Assembly: GCF_024199985.1 (NCBI RefSeq)
Contig: NZ_JANARS010000005.1
Location: forward strand, 372,001 to 436,000
Length of the DNA stretch: 64,000 nucleotides
Reading direction: 5' to 3'
Origin: Nocardioides pinisoli
GTDB lineage: Bacteria; Actinomycetota; Actinomycetes; Propionibacteriales; Nocardioidaceae
Part shown: positions 1-9,900 of the stretch, in pieces
Layout of the letters: each line of letters starts with the position of its first letter
How positions within the stretch are numbered: position 1 is the stretch's first letter
Notes under the pieces: generated by a model
Told to the model about the DNA's origin: nothing
What the model saw: only the letters and a program-made list of their open reading frames with translations
The model's database searches: none
Made by a program: the position numbers and the translations under genes

Positions 1-229
1 GGATGGCCTGTCGATCCTGAGGGCTCGCGCCGAAGATCCGCACCGTGCCGGACGTGGCCCGCCGGTGACCTTCGACGACCTCCAGGGTGGAGGTCTTGCC
101 GGCTCCGTTGGTGCCGAGCAGGGCGTAGAGCTCCCCGCGTTGGACCTCGAAGGACAGGTCACGGACAGCGGTGAAGTCGCCGTAGGTGACGGTGAGACCG
201 TCGACGTCGATCACGGGCGAGGCGTTCAT
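1..229 (-). CDS. ABC transporter ATP-binding protein, N-terminal part (cut by window edge)
   Basis: Nucleotide-binding subunit of an ABC transporter. Only the first 76 residues lie in the window. The Walker A loop GTNGAGKTST is at residues 39-48, followed by EGHRRATSGTVRIFG, a pattern common in ATPases of ABC-2 type drug or polysaccharide exporters of actinobacteria. The ATG is preceded by AAGGGATG at Shine-Dalgarno distance, which supports the start. The gene is divergent from the LAL regulator across a 286-nt gap, so that regulator could control it, but this is inference. Substrate and direction of transport cannot be read from this fragment. Confidence 0.9.
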   Translation of the reverse strand, partial: MNASPVIDVDGLTVTYGDFTAVRDLSFEVQRGELYALLGTNGAGKTSTLEVVEGHRRATSGTVRIFGASPQDRQAI

Positions 230-515
230 CCGGTCACATCCCTTCGTCCTCATGAGCACGCAAACACCGTCGTCTGCGCCGCTCCTCGCCCGGGGATCCC
301 CCGATCCCCGAGGCGAGGAGGTCGGCAGGCCGGTCAGCCCCGGTTGCTGCCGTGTCACAAGGCTCGCCCGGAGCGGGTCGAGATCGCGTCGGTGGGAGTC
401 CCGTACATCGCGCTCCACGAGTCGTGGCAGGTGCTGGGTGCTGGGCTGGCAGGTGTTGTTCGCATCGGCAACAATCACCTAGTCCGGTGCCGACCGGGCC
501 AGGGAGGAGTTCTTC

Positions 516-3272
516 GTGGACCTGGTGGGCCGGCGCCCCGAGCGCGAGGCGGTCGAGCGCCTGCTCGACGAGGCGCGGGCCGGGCGAAGTGGGGCGCTCA
601 TGGTGTCCGGCGAAGCCGGTGTCGGAAAGACGGCGATGCTCGAGCACGCTCGCTCGGTGGCTGCCCTGTCGGGGTTCCGCGTGGAGACCTCGGTCGGGCT
701 GCCGTCCGAGACCCAGTTCGCGTTCGGGGCCCTCCACCAGCTGTGCGCGCCGCTGTTGGGACACCTCAGCGCGCTGCCCGGGCCCCAGCAGAGCGCCATC
801 CGTACGGCGTTCGGGCAGGAGGCGGGTGCCGCTCCGGAACGCTTCCTGGTCGGCCTGGCCGTCCTGAACCTCCTGTCCGAGGTCGCGGAGGAGGGGCCGC
901 TGCTGTGCCTGGTGGACGACGCGCACTGGATGGACGAGGCGTCCGCGCAGGTGCTGGCCTTCGTCGCCCGTCGGGTGGCGGCTGAGCGACTGGCGCTGCT
1001 GCTGTGCGTGCGCGACCCCACCGACGACGGGGACCTGCGGCCGTTCATCGGGCTGCCCGAGGTTCGCCTGAGCGGCCTGACCGAGAGTGAGGCGCGGGCG
1101 CTGCTGGCAGCCTCCGTACGCACACCGCTCGACGAGGAAGTGCGCGACCGCGTCGTCGCCGAGGCGCGCGGCAACCCGCTCGCGCTGCTCGAGCTGCCCC
1201 GCAGCGCACCCCCGGCGCGACTGGCCGGCGGCTTCGAGCTGCCCACCGCGCTCAGCGTTCCGCGCCGCATCGAAGACATGTTCCACCAGCGCTCGAGGGA
1301 CCTGCCGTCCGAGACCCAGCTGCTCCTGCTGCTCGCGGCTGCCGACCCGACCGGCGACGGTGCCCTGCTGTGGCGAGCGGCCGAGACTCTCGGGATCGAG
1401 GCCCGCGCAGCCGAGCCCGCCGAAGAGGCAGGGCTGCTGACGATCGACAGCCGCGTCCGCTTTCGCCACCCGCTGGTGCGCTCAGCCGTCTACGGCGCAT
1501 GTTCGGAGCCGGACCGTCGGCGCGCGCACGGCGCGCTGGCCACCGCCACCGATCCCCGGTTCGACCCTGACCGGCACGCGTGGCACCGGTCGCAGGCAGT
1601 GCTCGGCGTCGACGAGGGGGCCGCTGCCGACCTCGAACGCTCGGCCGGACGGGCGCGGACCCGCGGCGGCCTGGCCGCCGCGGCTGCGTTCCTGCAGCGT
1701 GCTGTCGACCTGACCCCGGAACCTGCCGTCCGTGCCCGTCGGGCTCTGGACGCCGCTGAGACCATGCACGAGGCGGGAGCCTCGGAGTCAGCGCTCGACC
1801 TGCTGGCCATCGCCGCGGCCCAGCCGCTGGGCGATCTCGGACGTGCCCGGATCCAGCTCCTCCGGGCCACGATCGCATTTCACCGCACGCACGGCAGCGA
1901 GACGCCGGGCATGCTCCTCGATGCAGCCAGGACTTTTGCCCCGCTGGACGCGTCGCTGTCACGCGAGACCTACCTCGACGCGCTCGACGCAGCCATTGTG
2001 CTGGGCGGCCCCGGTCACCCCCGCGCCGCGCTGAACGTGGCCGAGGCCGCTCGCTCCGCCCCGCCTGCCCCCGGACCACCGACGCCGGCGGACCTGTTGC
2101 TCGACGGGTTGGTGACGACGTTCACCGAAGGATACGAGGCAGGTGCACCCAGCCTGCGCCGGGCAGCACAGGCCCTCGACGACGACCTGTCAACCCCGCA
2201 CGTCGCGGCCGAGCCAGACGGACGCCGTTGGCTGTGGCTCGGCAGCCGGGCCGCCGTAGCGCTGTTCGACGACGACCTGGCCTACCGACTCAACTGTCGA
2301 AACGTCAGGCTCACGCGTGATGCCGGCGCGCTGGCCGCTCTTCCCCTCGCGCTGATCAACCTGTGCACCAACTACCTCCTGGAGGGCGACTTCGCCCGCG
2401 CCGAGGAGCTGGCCGCCGAGGAGGTTGCGATCACGAAGGCGATCGGAGCGAAGCCGATGGCCCTCACGACGCTCACGATCGCTGCCTGGCGGGGGCACCG
2501 CGTCGAGACGATCGCGGGCCGGGACTCGTTCGCAGAGGGTGCCGACGGACTGCGTACCGGTACGGCAGTCAGCTGGGTCGAGTACGCGTCCGCGGTGCTC
2601 AACAACGGTCTCGGCAACTACCGGACGGCGATGGATGCTGCCGTGCTGGCGTGCGAGAACGACGAGCTGCCGCAGAGCAACTGCGCACTGCCGGAACTGG
2701 TCGAGGCGGCCACCCGGGCCAGCCGGCCGGCGGTTGCAGCGGCCGCGCTCGACGAGCTCGACTCGCGGGCGCGCGCCAGCGGGACCGCCTGGGCACGCGG
2801 GCTCGCGGCGCGCTCGAAGGCGCTCACCAGCACCGGGCCCGCTGCGGAGGATCACTACCGCGCAGCCATCGAGCTGCTCGGTGCCTGCCGCATCGCCACC
2901 CACCTCGCCCGCACCCACCTCGTCTACGGCGAGTGGCTGCGTCGCGAGGGCCGCCGCCAGGACGCCCGCGAGCAGCTCCGCACCGCCCACGAGATGCTGT
3001 CCGAGATGGGCGCAGGAGCGTTCGCCGACCGCGCCGCCCGCGAGCTGCGCGCCACCGGCGAGCAACCGCGCAAGCGATCCGCGCAACCCACCGACGCACT
3101 CACCCCGCACGAGCTGCAGATCGCCCGCCTCGTGGCCGCCGGGGCCACCTCGCGAGAGGTGGCCGCGCAGCTGTTCCTCAGCCCCCGCACGATCGAGGCC
3201 CACCTGCGCAACATCTTCCGCAAGCTCGGCATCACGTCGCGTCGCCAGCTGCGGGACCTACAGCTCGCGTGA
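516..3272 (+). CDS. LuxR-family (LAL type) ATPase transcriptional regulator
   Basis: Large ATP-binding regulator of the LAL family (MalT-like). It begins with an AAA/STAND ATPase domain: Walker A GEAGVGKT at residues 32-39 and Walker B LLCLVDDAHWMD ending at residue 140. A long helical, TPR-like middle follows. A LuxR/GerE helix-turn-helix closes the protein at about residues 860-918 (LTPHELQIARLVAAG, then SREVAAQLFLSPRTIEAHL). The length of 918 residues is normal for the family. The GTG start is chosen because AGGGAGGAG lies just upstream. Members sense small ligands and activate nearby catabolic, export or antibiotic genes. The divergent ABC transporter is the obvious candidate target. The ligand is unknown. 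Confidence 0.93.
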   Translation: MDLVGRRPEREAVERLLDEARAGRSGALMVSGEAGVGKTAMLEHARSVAALSGFRVETSVGLPSETQFAFGALHQLCAPLLGHLSALPGPQQSAIRTAFGQEAGAAPERFLVGLAVLNLLSEVAEEGPLLCLVDDAHWMDEASAQVLAFVARRVAAERLALLLCVRDPTDDGDLRPFIGLPEVRLSGLTESEARALLAASVRTPLDEEVRDRVVAEARGNPLALLELPRSAPPARLAGGFELPTALSVPRRIEDMFHQRSRDLPSETQLLLLLAAADPTGDGALLWRAAETLGIEARAAEPAEEAGLLTIDSRVRFRHPLVRSAVYGACSEPDRRRAHGALATATDPRFDPDRHAWHRSQAVLGVDEGAAADLERSAGRARTRGGLAAAAAFLQRAVDLTPEPAVRARRALDAAETMHEAGASESALDLLAIAAAQPLGDLGRARIQLLRATIAFHRTHGSETPGMLLDAARTFAPLDASLSRETYLDALDAAIVLGGPGHPRAALNVAEAARSAPPAPGPPTPADLLLDGLVTTFTEGYEAGAPSLRRAAQALDDDLSTPHVAAEPDGRRWLWLGSRAAVALFDDDLAYRLNCRNVRLTRDAGALAALPLALINLCTNYLLEGDFARAEELAAEEVAITKAIGAKPMALTTLTIAAWRGHRVETIAGRDSFAEGADGLRTGTAVSWVEYASAVLNNGLGNYRTAMDAAVLACENDELPQSNCALPELVEAATRASRPAVAAAALDELDSRARASGTAWARGLAARSKALTSTGPAAEDHYRAAIELLGACRIATHLARTHLVYGEWLRREGRRQDAREQLRTAHEMLSEMGAGAFADRAARELRATGEQPRKRSAQPTDALTPHELQIARLVAAGATSREVAAQLFLSPRTIEAHLRNIFRKLGITSRRQLRDLQLA

Positions 3273-3367
3273 CCGCCGTCGGCGCGAAGCACCGACACCT
3301 ACCCCACCCCGATCCGTCGGCACTCAGGGACTTTCACCGACGCGAAGACGCCGCTCGTCGCACCAGC

Positions 3368-3691
3368 ATGTCTTCCATGTCGACCGACGTGATCGTGACC
3401 ATCAACCCAGAACGGCGACGCTACGAGGCGTTCGTCGACGACACGACGCTGGCCGGGTACGTCGAGTACCAGGAGACCAGCGAGCTCGTCGTCCTGACCC
3501 ACACCGAGGTCGACCCGGCGTACGAGGGCCGGCGCGTCGGCAGCACGCTCGCGCGCGCGGCGCTCGACGACATCCGCGACCGTGGGCTGAGGACGCTGGT
3601 GGTCTGCCCCTTCATCATCGGGTGGCTGCGCAAGCACCCCGACTACCAGGACCTGCTCTTCAACGCGCCCGCGTCCACGGTGAGCGACTAG
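3368..3691 (+). CDS. GNAT-family N-acetyltransferase, YjdJ-like
   Basis: Small protein of 107 residues with the compact YjdJ/GNAT fold. It has a curved sheet (YEAFVDDTTLAGYVEYQE), the strand LVVLTHTEV, and the acetyl-CoA pyrophosphate loop YEGRRVGSTLARAALDD. It ends in LVVCPFIIGWLRKHPDYQDLL, the signature of the minimal GNAT type that acts on unknown small substrates or proteins. Two in-frame ATGs lie nine bases apart (the second gives MSTDV) and neither has a clear ribosome site. It sits eight bases before the flavodoxin-like gene and is probably cotranscribed with it. The substrate is unknown. Confidence 0.85.
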   Translation: MSSMSTDVIVTINPERRRYEAFVDDTTLAGYVEYQETSELVVLTHTEVDPAYEGRRVGSTLARAALDDIRDRGLRTLVVCPFIIGWLRKHPDYQDLLFNAPASTVSD

Positions 3692-3699
3692 GGGCCGGC

Positions 3700-4437
3700 A
3701 TGACGGAGTCATCAGTGGACGCCCCAGTCGCAGGGCCTCGCTTCGACGATCTGAGTGCCGTCTTCGTCAACGCGACCCTCAAGCGCTCGCCAGAGCCCAG
3801 CAACACCGACGGGCTGATCCGTGTCAGCACTCGGATCATGGAGGAGCGCGGGGTCGAGGTCGAGGTCATCCGCGCGGTCGACCACGAGATCGCGACCGGC
3901 GTGTGGCCGGACATGACCGAGCACGGCGCGGACGTCGACGAGTGGCCGGCGTTGCTCGAGAAGGTGCTGGCAGCAGACATCCTCGTCCTCGCGGGGCCGA
4001 TCTGGCTGGGAGACAACAGCTCGGTGATGAAGCGGGTCATCGAGCGGCTCTACGGCTGCTCGGGGGTGCTCAACGACGCCGGCCAGTACGCCTACTACGG
4101 CCGCGTCGGCGGCTGCCTGATCACCGGCAACGAGGACGGCATCAAGCACTGCGCGATGAACGTGCTCTACAGCCTGCAGCACCTCGGCTTCACCGTCCCG
4201 CCGCAGGCCGACGCGGGCTGGATCGGGACGGTCGGCCCCGGGCCGTCGTACCTCGACCCCGGGTCGGGCGGCCCGGAGAACGACTTCACCAACCGCAACA
4301 CCACCTTCATGACCTACAACCTGATGCACCTCGCGGCGATGCTGCGCGACGCAGGCGGCGTGCCGGCGTACGGCAACAGGCGCAGCGAGTGGGACGCCGG
4401 CTGCGCGCCGGACCAGGCCAACCCCGAGCACCGGTAG
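3700..4437 (+). CDS. Flavodoxin/NADPH-dependent FMN reductase-family oxidoreductase
   Basis: Protein of 245 residues with the flavodoxin-like fold. It has a first strand AVFVNATLKRSPEPSNTDGL, in which SPEPSNT forms the FMN phosphate-binding loop, then ADILVLAGPIWLGDNSSVMKRVIER, the motif that contacts the isoalloxazine ring in NAD(P)H-dependent FMN reductases. The family reduces quinones, azo dyes or FMN with NAD(P)H as cytosolic enzymes. The start follows the upstream acetyltransferase stop by eight bases, and the next gene begins 25 bases after this stop. An operon is therefore likely. The specific substrate is not evident. Confidence 0.88.
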   Translation: MTESSVDAPVAGPRFDDLSAVFVNATLKRSPEPSNTDGLIRVSTRIMEERGVEVEVIRAVDHEIATGVWPDMTEHGADVDEWPALLEKVLAADILVLAGPIWLGDNSSVMKRVIERLYGCSGVLNDAGQYAYYGRVGGCLITGNEDGIKHCAMNVLYSLQHLGFTVPPQADAGWIGTVGPGPSYLDPGSGGPENDFTNRNTTFMTYNLMHLAAMLRDAGGVPAYGNRRSEWDAGCAPDQANPEHR

Positions 4438-4462
4438 GACTCCCTGCCGGGAAGGAGAACAC

Positions 4463-5452
4463 GTGACAACAAGCCACATCGGCTCACGACGGGCGTGGCC
4501 GCGGCTGCGGGTCGACGACTGGACCGAGACCCGCGACACCGTGCACATGTGGACCCAGATCGTCGGCAAGATCCGGCTCTCGCAGTCCCCGCTGCTCAAC
4601 CACTGGTGGCAGGTCACCCTGTACGTCACCCCGCGCGGCCTGACCACCGGCACGATCCCCCACCGCGGCGGTTCCTTCGACCTCGAGCTCGACTTCGTCG
4701 AGCACCACCTCCGGGTGCGTACCAGCGCGGGCGAACAGCGGTTCGTCGGCCTGTCGTCACGGCCCGTCGCCGACTTCTACTCCGAGACCATGAGCGCGCT
4801 CGACGACCTCGGCATCGACGTGGTCATCGACGTCCGGCCCAACGAGGTGGACCCCGCCGTCCCGTTCCCCCAGGACCGTGTGCACGCCACCTACGACCCG
4901 GAAGCGGCGCAGCTGTTCTGGCGCCAGCTCGTGCACGCCGACCGGGTGATGGGCGAGTTCCGCTCCCACTTCGTCGGCAAGGTCAGCCCCGTCCACTTCT
5001 TCTGGGGCGCCATGGACCTCGCGTGCACCCGCTTCTCCGGCCGCGAGGCCCCGGAGCACCCAGGCGGGGCTCCCAACTGCGGCGACTGGGTGATGGTGGA
5101 GGGCTACTCCCGCGAGCTGAGCAGCGCGGGGTTCTGGCCCGGCGGCGGCGAGGAGGGCGCCTTCTACGCCTACGCCTATCCCGAGCCCGAGGGCTTCGCC
5201 GACTACCCCGTCGGCCCGGACGCGGCCTACTACAGCGTCGAGAACCGCCAGTTCCTGCTGCCGTACGAGGCGGTGGCCGAGGCCGAGGATCCCGACCGGG
5301 CGCTGACGGAGTTCCTCCACACCACCTACCGGGCCGCCGCCGACCTCGGCGGCTGGGACCGGAAGAGCCTCGAGGACGACCCGCACCGGTGGCCGCAGCA
5401 CCGAGCCCCGAGGAGACCGCTGCACGTGGACGGGGGCGAGAACCAGACGTGA
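4463..5452 (+). CDS. DUF5996 family protein
   Basis: Cytosolic protein of 329 residues that I recognise as DUF5996. Visible family features are the opening LRVDDWTETRDTVHMWTQIVGKIRL, the SPLLNHWWQVTLYVTPRGLTT block near residues 41-61, VSPVHFFWGAMDLACTRFSGR in the middle, and a C-terminal GEEGAFYAYAYPEPEG segment. No enzyme motif is apparent to me and no function is established for the family to my knowledge. The GTG start has a good GAAGGAG site ten bases upstream. Its stop overlaps the start of the next gene in a GTGA, so the two are translationally coupled. Confidence 0.88.
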   Translation: MTTSHIGSRRAWPRLRVDDWTETRDTVHMWTQIVGKIRLSQSPLLNHWWQVTLYVTPRGLTTGTIPHRGGSFDLELDFVEHHLRVRTSAGEQRFVGLSSRPVADFYSETMSALDDLGIDVVIDVRPNEVDPAVPFPQDRVHATYDPEAAQLFWRQLVHADRVMGEFRSHFVGKVSPVHFFWGAMDLACTRFSGREAPEHPGGAPNCGDWVMVEGYSRELSSAGFWPGGGEEGAFYAYAYPEPEGFADYPVGPDAAYYSVENRQFLLPYEAVAEAEDPDRALTEFLHTTYRAAADLGGWDRKSLEDDPHRWPQHRAPRRPLHVDGGENQT

Positions 5453-6084
5453 GCGGGCAGACGCAGCGACGCGCCGTCGCCACCGGCGCCGGGACCACCC
5501 GGGGCCTGGGGCCCACGACAAGCATCGCTCTCGCGCTCGCCCTGGGTGTCGCCGTGGGTGTGCTCACCTCACTGCTGCAGAAACCCCTCGACTATCCGTG
5601 GCTGGCGCTGGTCAACGCCGCAAGCCCGTGGCTCACGACAGCCTTCGTCGCAGGAGCGCTCCAGTCGCGGCTCCCGACCGCGGCGCTGGTGGGGATGGCG
5701 GCGACGCTGCTGCAGGTCGCCGGCTACTACGTCACCGCAGACCTGCGCGGCTTCGGCGTCTCGACGGCCTACGTCGTGGTGTGGTCGCTGTGCGCGGTGC
5801 TGGGTGGCCCCGTCTTCGGTGCTGCGGGCCACGCCTGGCGGCGCGCGATCCCGGTCGGCGCGGGAGCGGCCCTCCTGGTCGCGGCGTACGCGAGTGAGGC
5901 CGTGGTCGCCTACCACTTCCGGCTGGGCTACTCGTCCACAGCGTGGTTGTTCGGCGCCCTGGCCCTCGGTCTCGCCGTGGGCCTCGGTCGGCACCGATCC
6001 CAGTATCCCGCCCTCGCACGCTGGCTGATCCCCACCTTCATCGCCGGGGTGGCCGGTCATGCGGTCCTGGGACTGGTGCTCTAG
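5449..6084 (+). CDS. DUF6518 family integral membrane protein
   Basis: Predicted inner-membrane protein of 211 residues with about six hydrophobic helices (for example ALALALGVAVGVLTSLL, AALVGMAATLLQVAGYYV and AAYVVVWSLCAVLGG-like stretches). I assign it to DUF6518 by the pattern of small-residue helices and the central GYYVTADLRGFG loop. It has no enzymatic motif and may act as a small transporter or membrane chaperone, which is speculation. The start is the GTG of a GTGA overlap with the DUF5996 gene, implying coupled translation and a shared role. Confidence 0.78.
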   Translation: MSGQTQRRAVATGAGTTRGLGPTTSIALALALGVAVGVLTSLLQKPLDYPWLALVNAASPWLTTAFVAGALQSRLPTAALVGMAATLLQVAGYYVTADLRGFGVSTAYVVVWSLCAVLGGPVFGAAGHAWRRAIPVGAGAALLVAAYASEAVVAYHFRLGYSSTAWLFGALALGLAVGLGRHRSQYPALARWLIPTFIAGVAGHAVLGLVL

Positions 6085-6129
6085 CACCTGCTCCATCCTC
6101 TCGATCGCCCACAAGAGATCGGAACACTG

Positions 6130-6822
6130 ATGACGACCTTCGGCATCATCGGATCAGGCCAAGCCGGCAGCGCGCTGGCGCGCGCCTCGATCGCGGCCGG
6201 CTACGACGTCGTGATCGCCAACTCCCGCGGACCTCAGACCTTGCGGGGACTCGTCAGCGAGCTGGGCCCGCGTGCACGGGCCGCGGACGCCGCGGAAGCG
6301 GCCGCGGCAGCCGACTTCGCCATCCTCGCGTTCCCCTACACCCCGAACAGTCGGCTACCGGTCGAACAGCTCGCCGGCAAGGTGGTGATCGACAACAACA
6401 ACTACATGGTGTGGCGCGACGGGAACCTCCCTGACGTCGATGCAGGACTCAGGACGATCCACGAGCTGCGGCAGGAGCAGATCCCTGCGTCGAAGGTCGT
6501 CAAGGCGTTCACCCATGTCCAGTTCCACGCGCGCTCGCCCATGCGGGTCGCGAGCGATGCGATACCTGCCGTGCTCCGCCTCGCCCGACCGGCGGGGGAT
6601 CCTGACCGCAAGGCGCTGGTCGTGTCGAGTGACCACCCGGACGCCGTCGAGCTCGTGACCAGGTTCTACGACGACCTGGGTTTCGACACCGTGGACAACA
6701 GCCCCCTCAGCGAATCGTGGCGCAGCGCGCCCGGAACACCGATGTGGCGCCACCACGTCGACGGACAGAGCCGAGAAGAGCTCATCCGCAACCTGCAACG
6801 GGCGGAGCGTTCCCTCAGCTGA
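6130..6822 (+). CDS. NADP/F420-dependent reductase-like protein (Rossmann fold)
   Basis: Protein of 230 residues resembling the F420H2:NADP oxidoreductase (Fno/NpdG) superfamily. It begins with a dinucleotide-binding motif, GIIGSGQAGSALARASIAAG, at residues 5-24, followed by VVIANSRGPQTL, which in this family binds the NADP phosphate. The middle FAILAFPYTP and the VVIDNNNYMVWRDG block match the usual pattern. F420 reductases are common in actinobacteria, but many homologues with this architecture have other or unknown partners. The gene lies 45 bases after the DUF6518 gene and is followed by a hairpin, so it probably ends this transcription unit. Confidence 0.82.
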   Translation: MTTFGIIGSGQAGSALARASIAAGYDVVIANSRGPQTLRGLVSELGPRARAADAAEAAAAADFAILAFPYTPNSRLPVEQLAGKVVIDNNNYMVWRDGNLPDVDAGLRTIHELRQEQIPASKVVKAFTHVQFHARSPMRVASDAIPAVLRLARPAGDPDRKALVVSSDHPDAVELVTRFYDDLGFDTVDNSPLSESWRSAPGTPMWRHHVDGQSREELIRNLQRAERSLS

Positions 6823-6836
6823 GCCTCGCCCATCAC

Positions 6837-6860
6837 GGCGAGCGGCTCTGCCCGCTCGCC
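6837..6860 (+). terminator. Hairpin after the F420-reductase-like gene
   Basis: A perfect 9-bp GC-rich stem (GGCGAGCGG/CCGCTCGCC) with a six-base loop lies 14 bases after the stop codon. There is no T tract, as is common for actinobacterial terminators. Confidence 0.55.
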
Positions 6861-6963
6861 CTGCGCTCCGAGACGACCGGGACCGTCCGCCCGTAGCCAG
6901 CGTCCATAGGTGCGGCTTACCCTCGGAGCTCCTCCCCTCGCTCGAGAATCGTTGGTGACCGAC

Positions 6964-9900
6964 ATGCCCGCATCGACACACTCTGCAGGTCGCGGATTCG
7001 CGAAGGCGGCTGGTGCGGCCGTGCCGCTGGCCCTGGTGGCCAGCCTGGTTGCTGTCGCCCCTTCGGCTGCAGCCGTTGCGCCGGACTCCGCGGTGTTCAT
7101 CAACGAGCTGCACTACGACAATGCCGGCGCCGATGTCGGTGAGTTCATCGAGGTCGCCGGCCCGGCAGGCACGGACCTCGCGGGCTGGACGATCGTTCCC
7201 TACAACGGCAGCAACGGAACGACGTACACCCCGCAGGGCGCCCTGACCGGCACCCTGAGCGATGAGACAGGATCGGGCTTCGGCTTCCTGTCGGTGCCCC
7301 TGGTCCTGCAGAACGGCGCGCCCGACGGTGTCGCACTGGTGGACGCCGGCGGCGCCGTCGTGCAGTTCCTGTCCTACGAGGGAACGATGACCGCCGTGGG
7401 AGGGCCTGCCGACGGCCTGACGAGCACGGACATCGGGGTCATCGAGAACGGCGCCGGTCCCGTCGGTGAGTCGCTGCAGCTCACCGGCACCGGTGACACG
7501 TACGCCGACTTCACCTGGGCGCCGTCTGCCGCCCAGACGCCCGGTGACGTGAACAACGACCAGGTCTTCGTCGCGTCCGGGGACCCCCGGCCGCCGACGA
7601 TGAGCTGCGAGCCCGACGTCGAGACGACCGCCGGTGACGGAGCCACGTCACCAGTGTCGGCCACCGACACCGACAGCGGCATCGACGACCTCGTCATCAC
7701 CTCGGACCCCGTGCCCGGGATCACGCTCCAGGGATCGACCGCCCCCACCGGACAGGGAGAGCCCGCGACCGCGACCCTCACGGTCGCGGGTTCGACCGAG
7801 GTGGGCACCTACCAGGTGGAGATCACGGCCACCTCGGACGACGGGGCCCAGGCCGTCTGCACGGTGACCGTGACCGTCACTGCGCCGCTGGAGACGACCC
7901 TCGTCTCGGCCGTCCAGGGCTCGGGATCCGCGTCACCGCTCGCCGGGCAGACGGTCCAGGTCGAGGCGGTCGTCACCTCGCTCATCACCAGCAACGACGT
8001 CCTCACCGGCTTCTACGTCCAGGAGGAGGACGCCGACGCGGACGCCGACCCCGCGACGTCCGAGGGCATCTACGTGTTCTGCGGCTCGACCTGCCCGACG
8101 GGCCTCGCCGCAGGCGACCTGGTGGAGGTGGTCGGCACCGTCGCCGAGTTCTTCGACAACACCCAGATCGACGTCACCACCGGGGACGTCGACGTGCTGG
8201 CCTCCGACCTGCCCCTTCCGAGCGCCGCCGTCGTGACGCTGCCGGCGAGCTCCGCCACGACGGCCCCCGCGACCTTCGAGCCGGTCGAGGGCATGATCAC
8301 GACCATCTCCACCACCCTCGCGGTGAGCGAGTACTTCGAGCTCGCGCGGTTCGGCGAGGTCGTCCTCACGGCCGGCGAGCGCGAGTTCCAGTACACCCAG
8401 ACCGACACGCCCACCGTCGAGGGCTACCAGGCGTTCCTCGACGATCTGGCGACGCGCCGCATCATCCTGGACGACGACAGCAACGACCAGAACGACGCGA
8501 CCAGTGGCCCGCTGGACAACGAGCCCTACTACTACCCGACGCCGGGACTCAGCACGGGCAGCTACTTCCGCGGCGGTGACACGATCACCGACCTGACCGG
8601 TGTCATGGAGTACTCCTTCGGAGCCTGGAAGCTGCGCCCCGTCCCCGGCGTCGACTACACGTTCGAGGCGGCCAACCCCCGCCCCGCCACGCCCGACGAC
8701 GTCGGCGGCCGGCTGCAGGTGGCGAGCTTCAACGTGCTGAACTACTTCGCGACGATTGACACCACGTCGTCGAACAACAGCGGTCCGTGCGGACCGAGCG
8801 GGACGGACGACTGCCGCGGCGCCGACTCCGAGCGGGAGCGGCAGCGCCAGCTCACCAAGATCGTGGCTGCGCTGGAGGCGATCGACGCCGACGTCTTCGG
8901 GCTGATCGAGATCCAGAACGACGCAGGTCTGGCCACCGAGCAGATCGTCGACGCGCTCAACGCCGCCACGGCGCCCGGCACGTACGACTCCATCGACACG
9001 GGCTTCATCGGCACCGACGCGATCAAGCAGGCCTTCCTGTACAAGACGGCGACCGTGGCACCGGTCGGAGCCTTCGACCTCCTCACCGAGGACGACGACC
9101 CCCGCTTCGACGACGATCGCAACCGGCCGGCCCTGATCCAGACCTTCGACGAGGTGTCGACGGGTGAGCGGTTCACTGTCGCGGTGAACCACCTCAAGAG
9201 CAAGGGTTCCGGCTGCGGGGCCGGCGACGACTCGCCCGCTGACGGGTCCGGCAACTGCGACCTCACCCGCACCCGCGCGGCTGCGGCACTCGCCGACCAC
9301 TTGGCGAGCGACCCGACGGGGAGCGGTGACCCCGACTTCCTGGTCATCGGCGACCTGAACTCCTACTCCATGGAGCGGCCGATCACCACGCTCGAGACGG
9401 CGGGCTACATCGACCTGCTCGAGCGCTTCGAAGGCCTGGAGTCCTACGGGTACGTCTTCGACGGTCTCCTCGGCCACCTCGACCACGCACTGGCCACCGA
9501 GTCCCTCGCAGCCCAGGTGACGGGCGCGGGCGGCTGGAAGATCAACGCCGACGAAGTGCCGTTGTTCGACTACAACGACGACGTCCGCGACGCAGGCGAG
9601 GCAGCCTTCGAGCGCGAGTCGTCGGCTCTGCCGCTCTACGAGCCCACCGCGTACCGATCCAGCGACCACGACCCGGTCGTCGTCGGCCTGGACCTCAACA
9701 CTGCCCCGGTCGCCGACGCCGGCGGTCCGTACACGGTGAAGCCGGGTGCTCGCATCCTGCTCGATGCCTCGGGCTCCTACGACCTCGAGGGTGACGACCT
9801 CACCTACGCGTGGGACCTCGATGGCGACGGCGAGTTCGACGACGCCACGGGCCCGACGGCGACCTTCCGGGCAAACCGGCCGCCGGGCGGCTACCCCGTC

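Noticed and set aside
234-1469. Long open frame on the minus strand opposite the LAL regulator
   Set aside because: Low-complexity Arg/Gln/Gly-rich translation without domain; a shadow of the plus-strand gene caused by GC bias.
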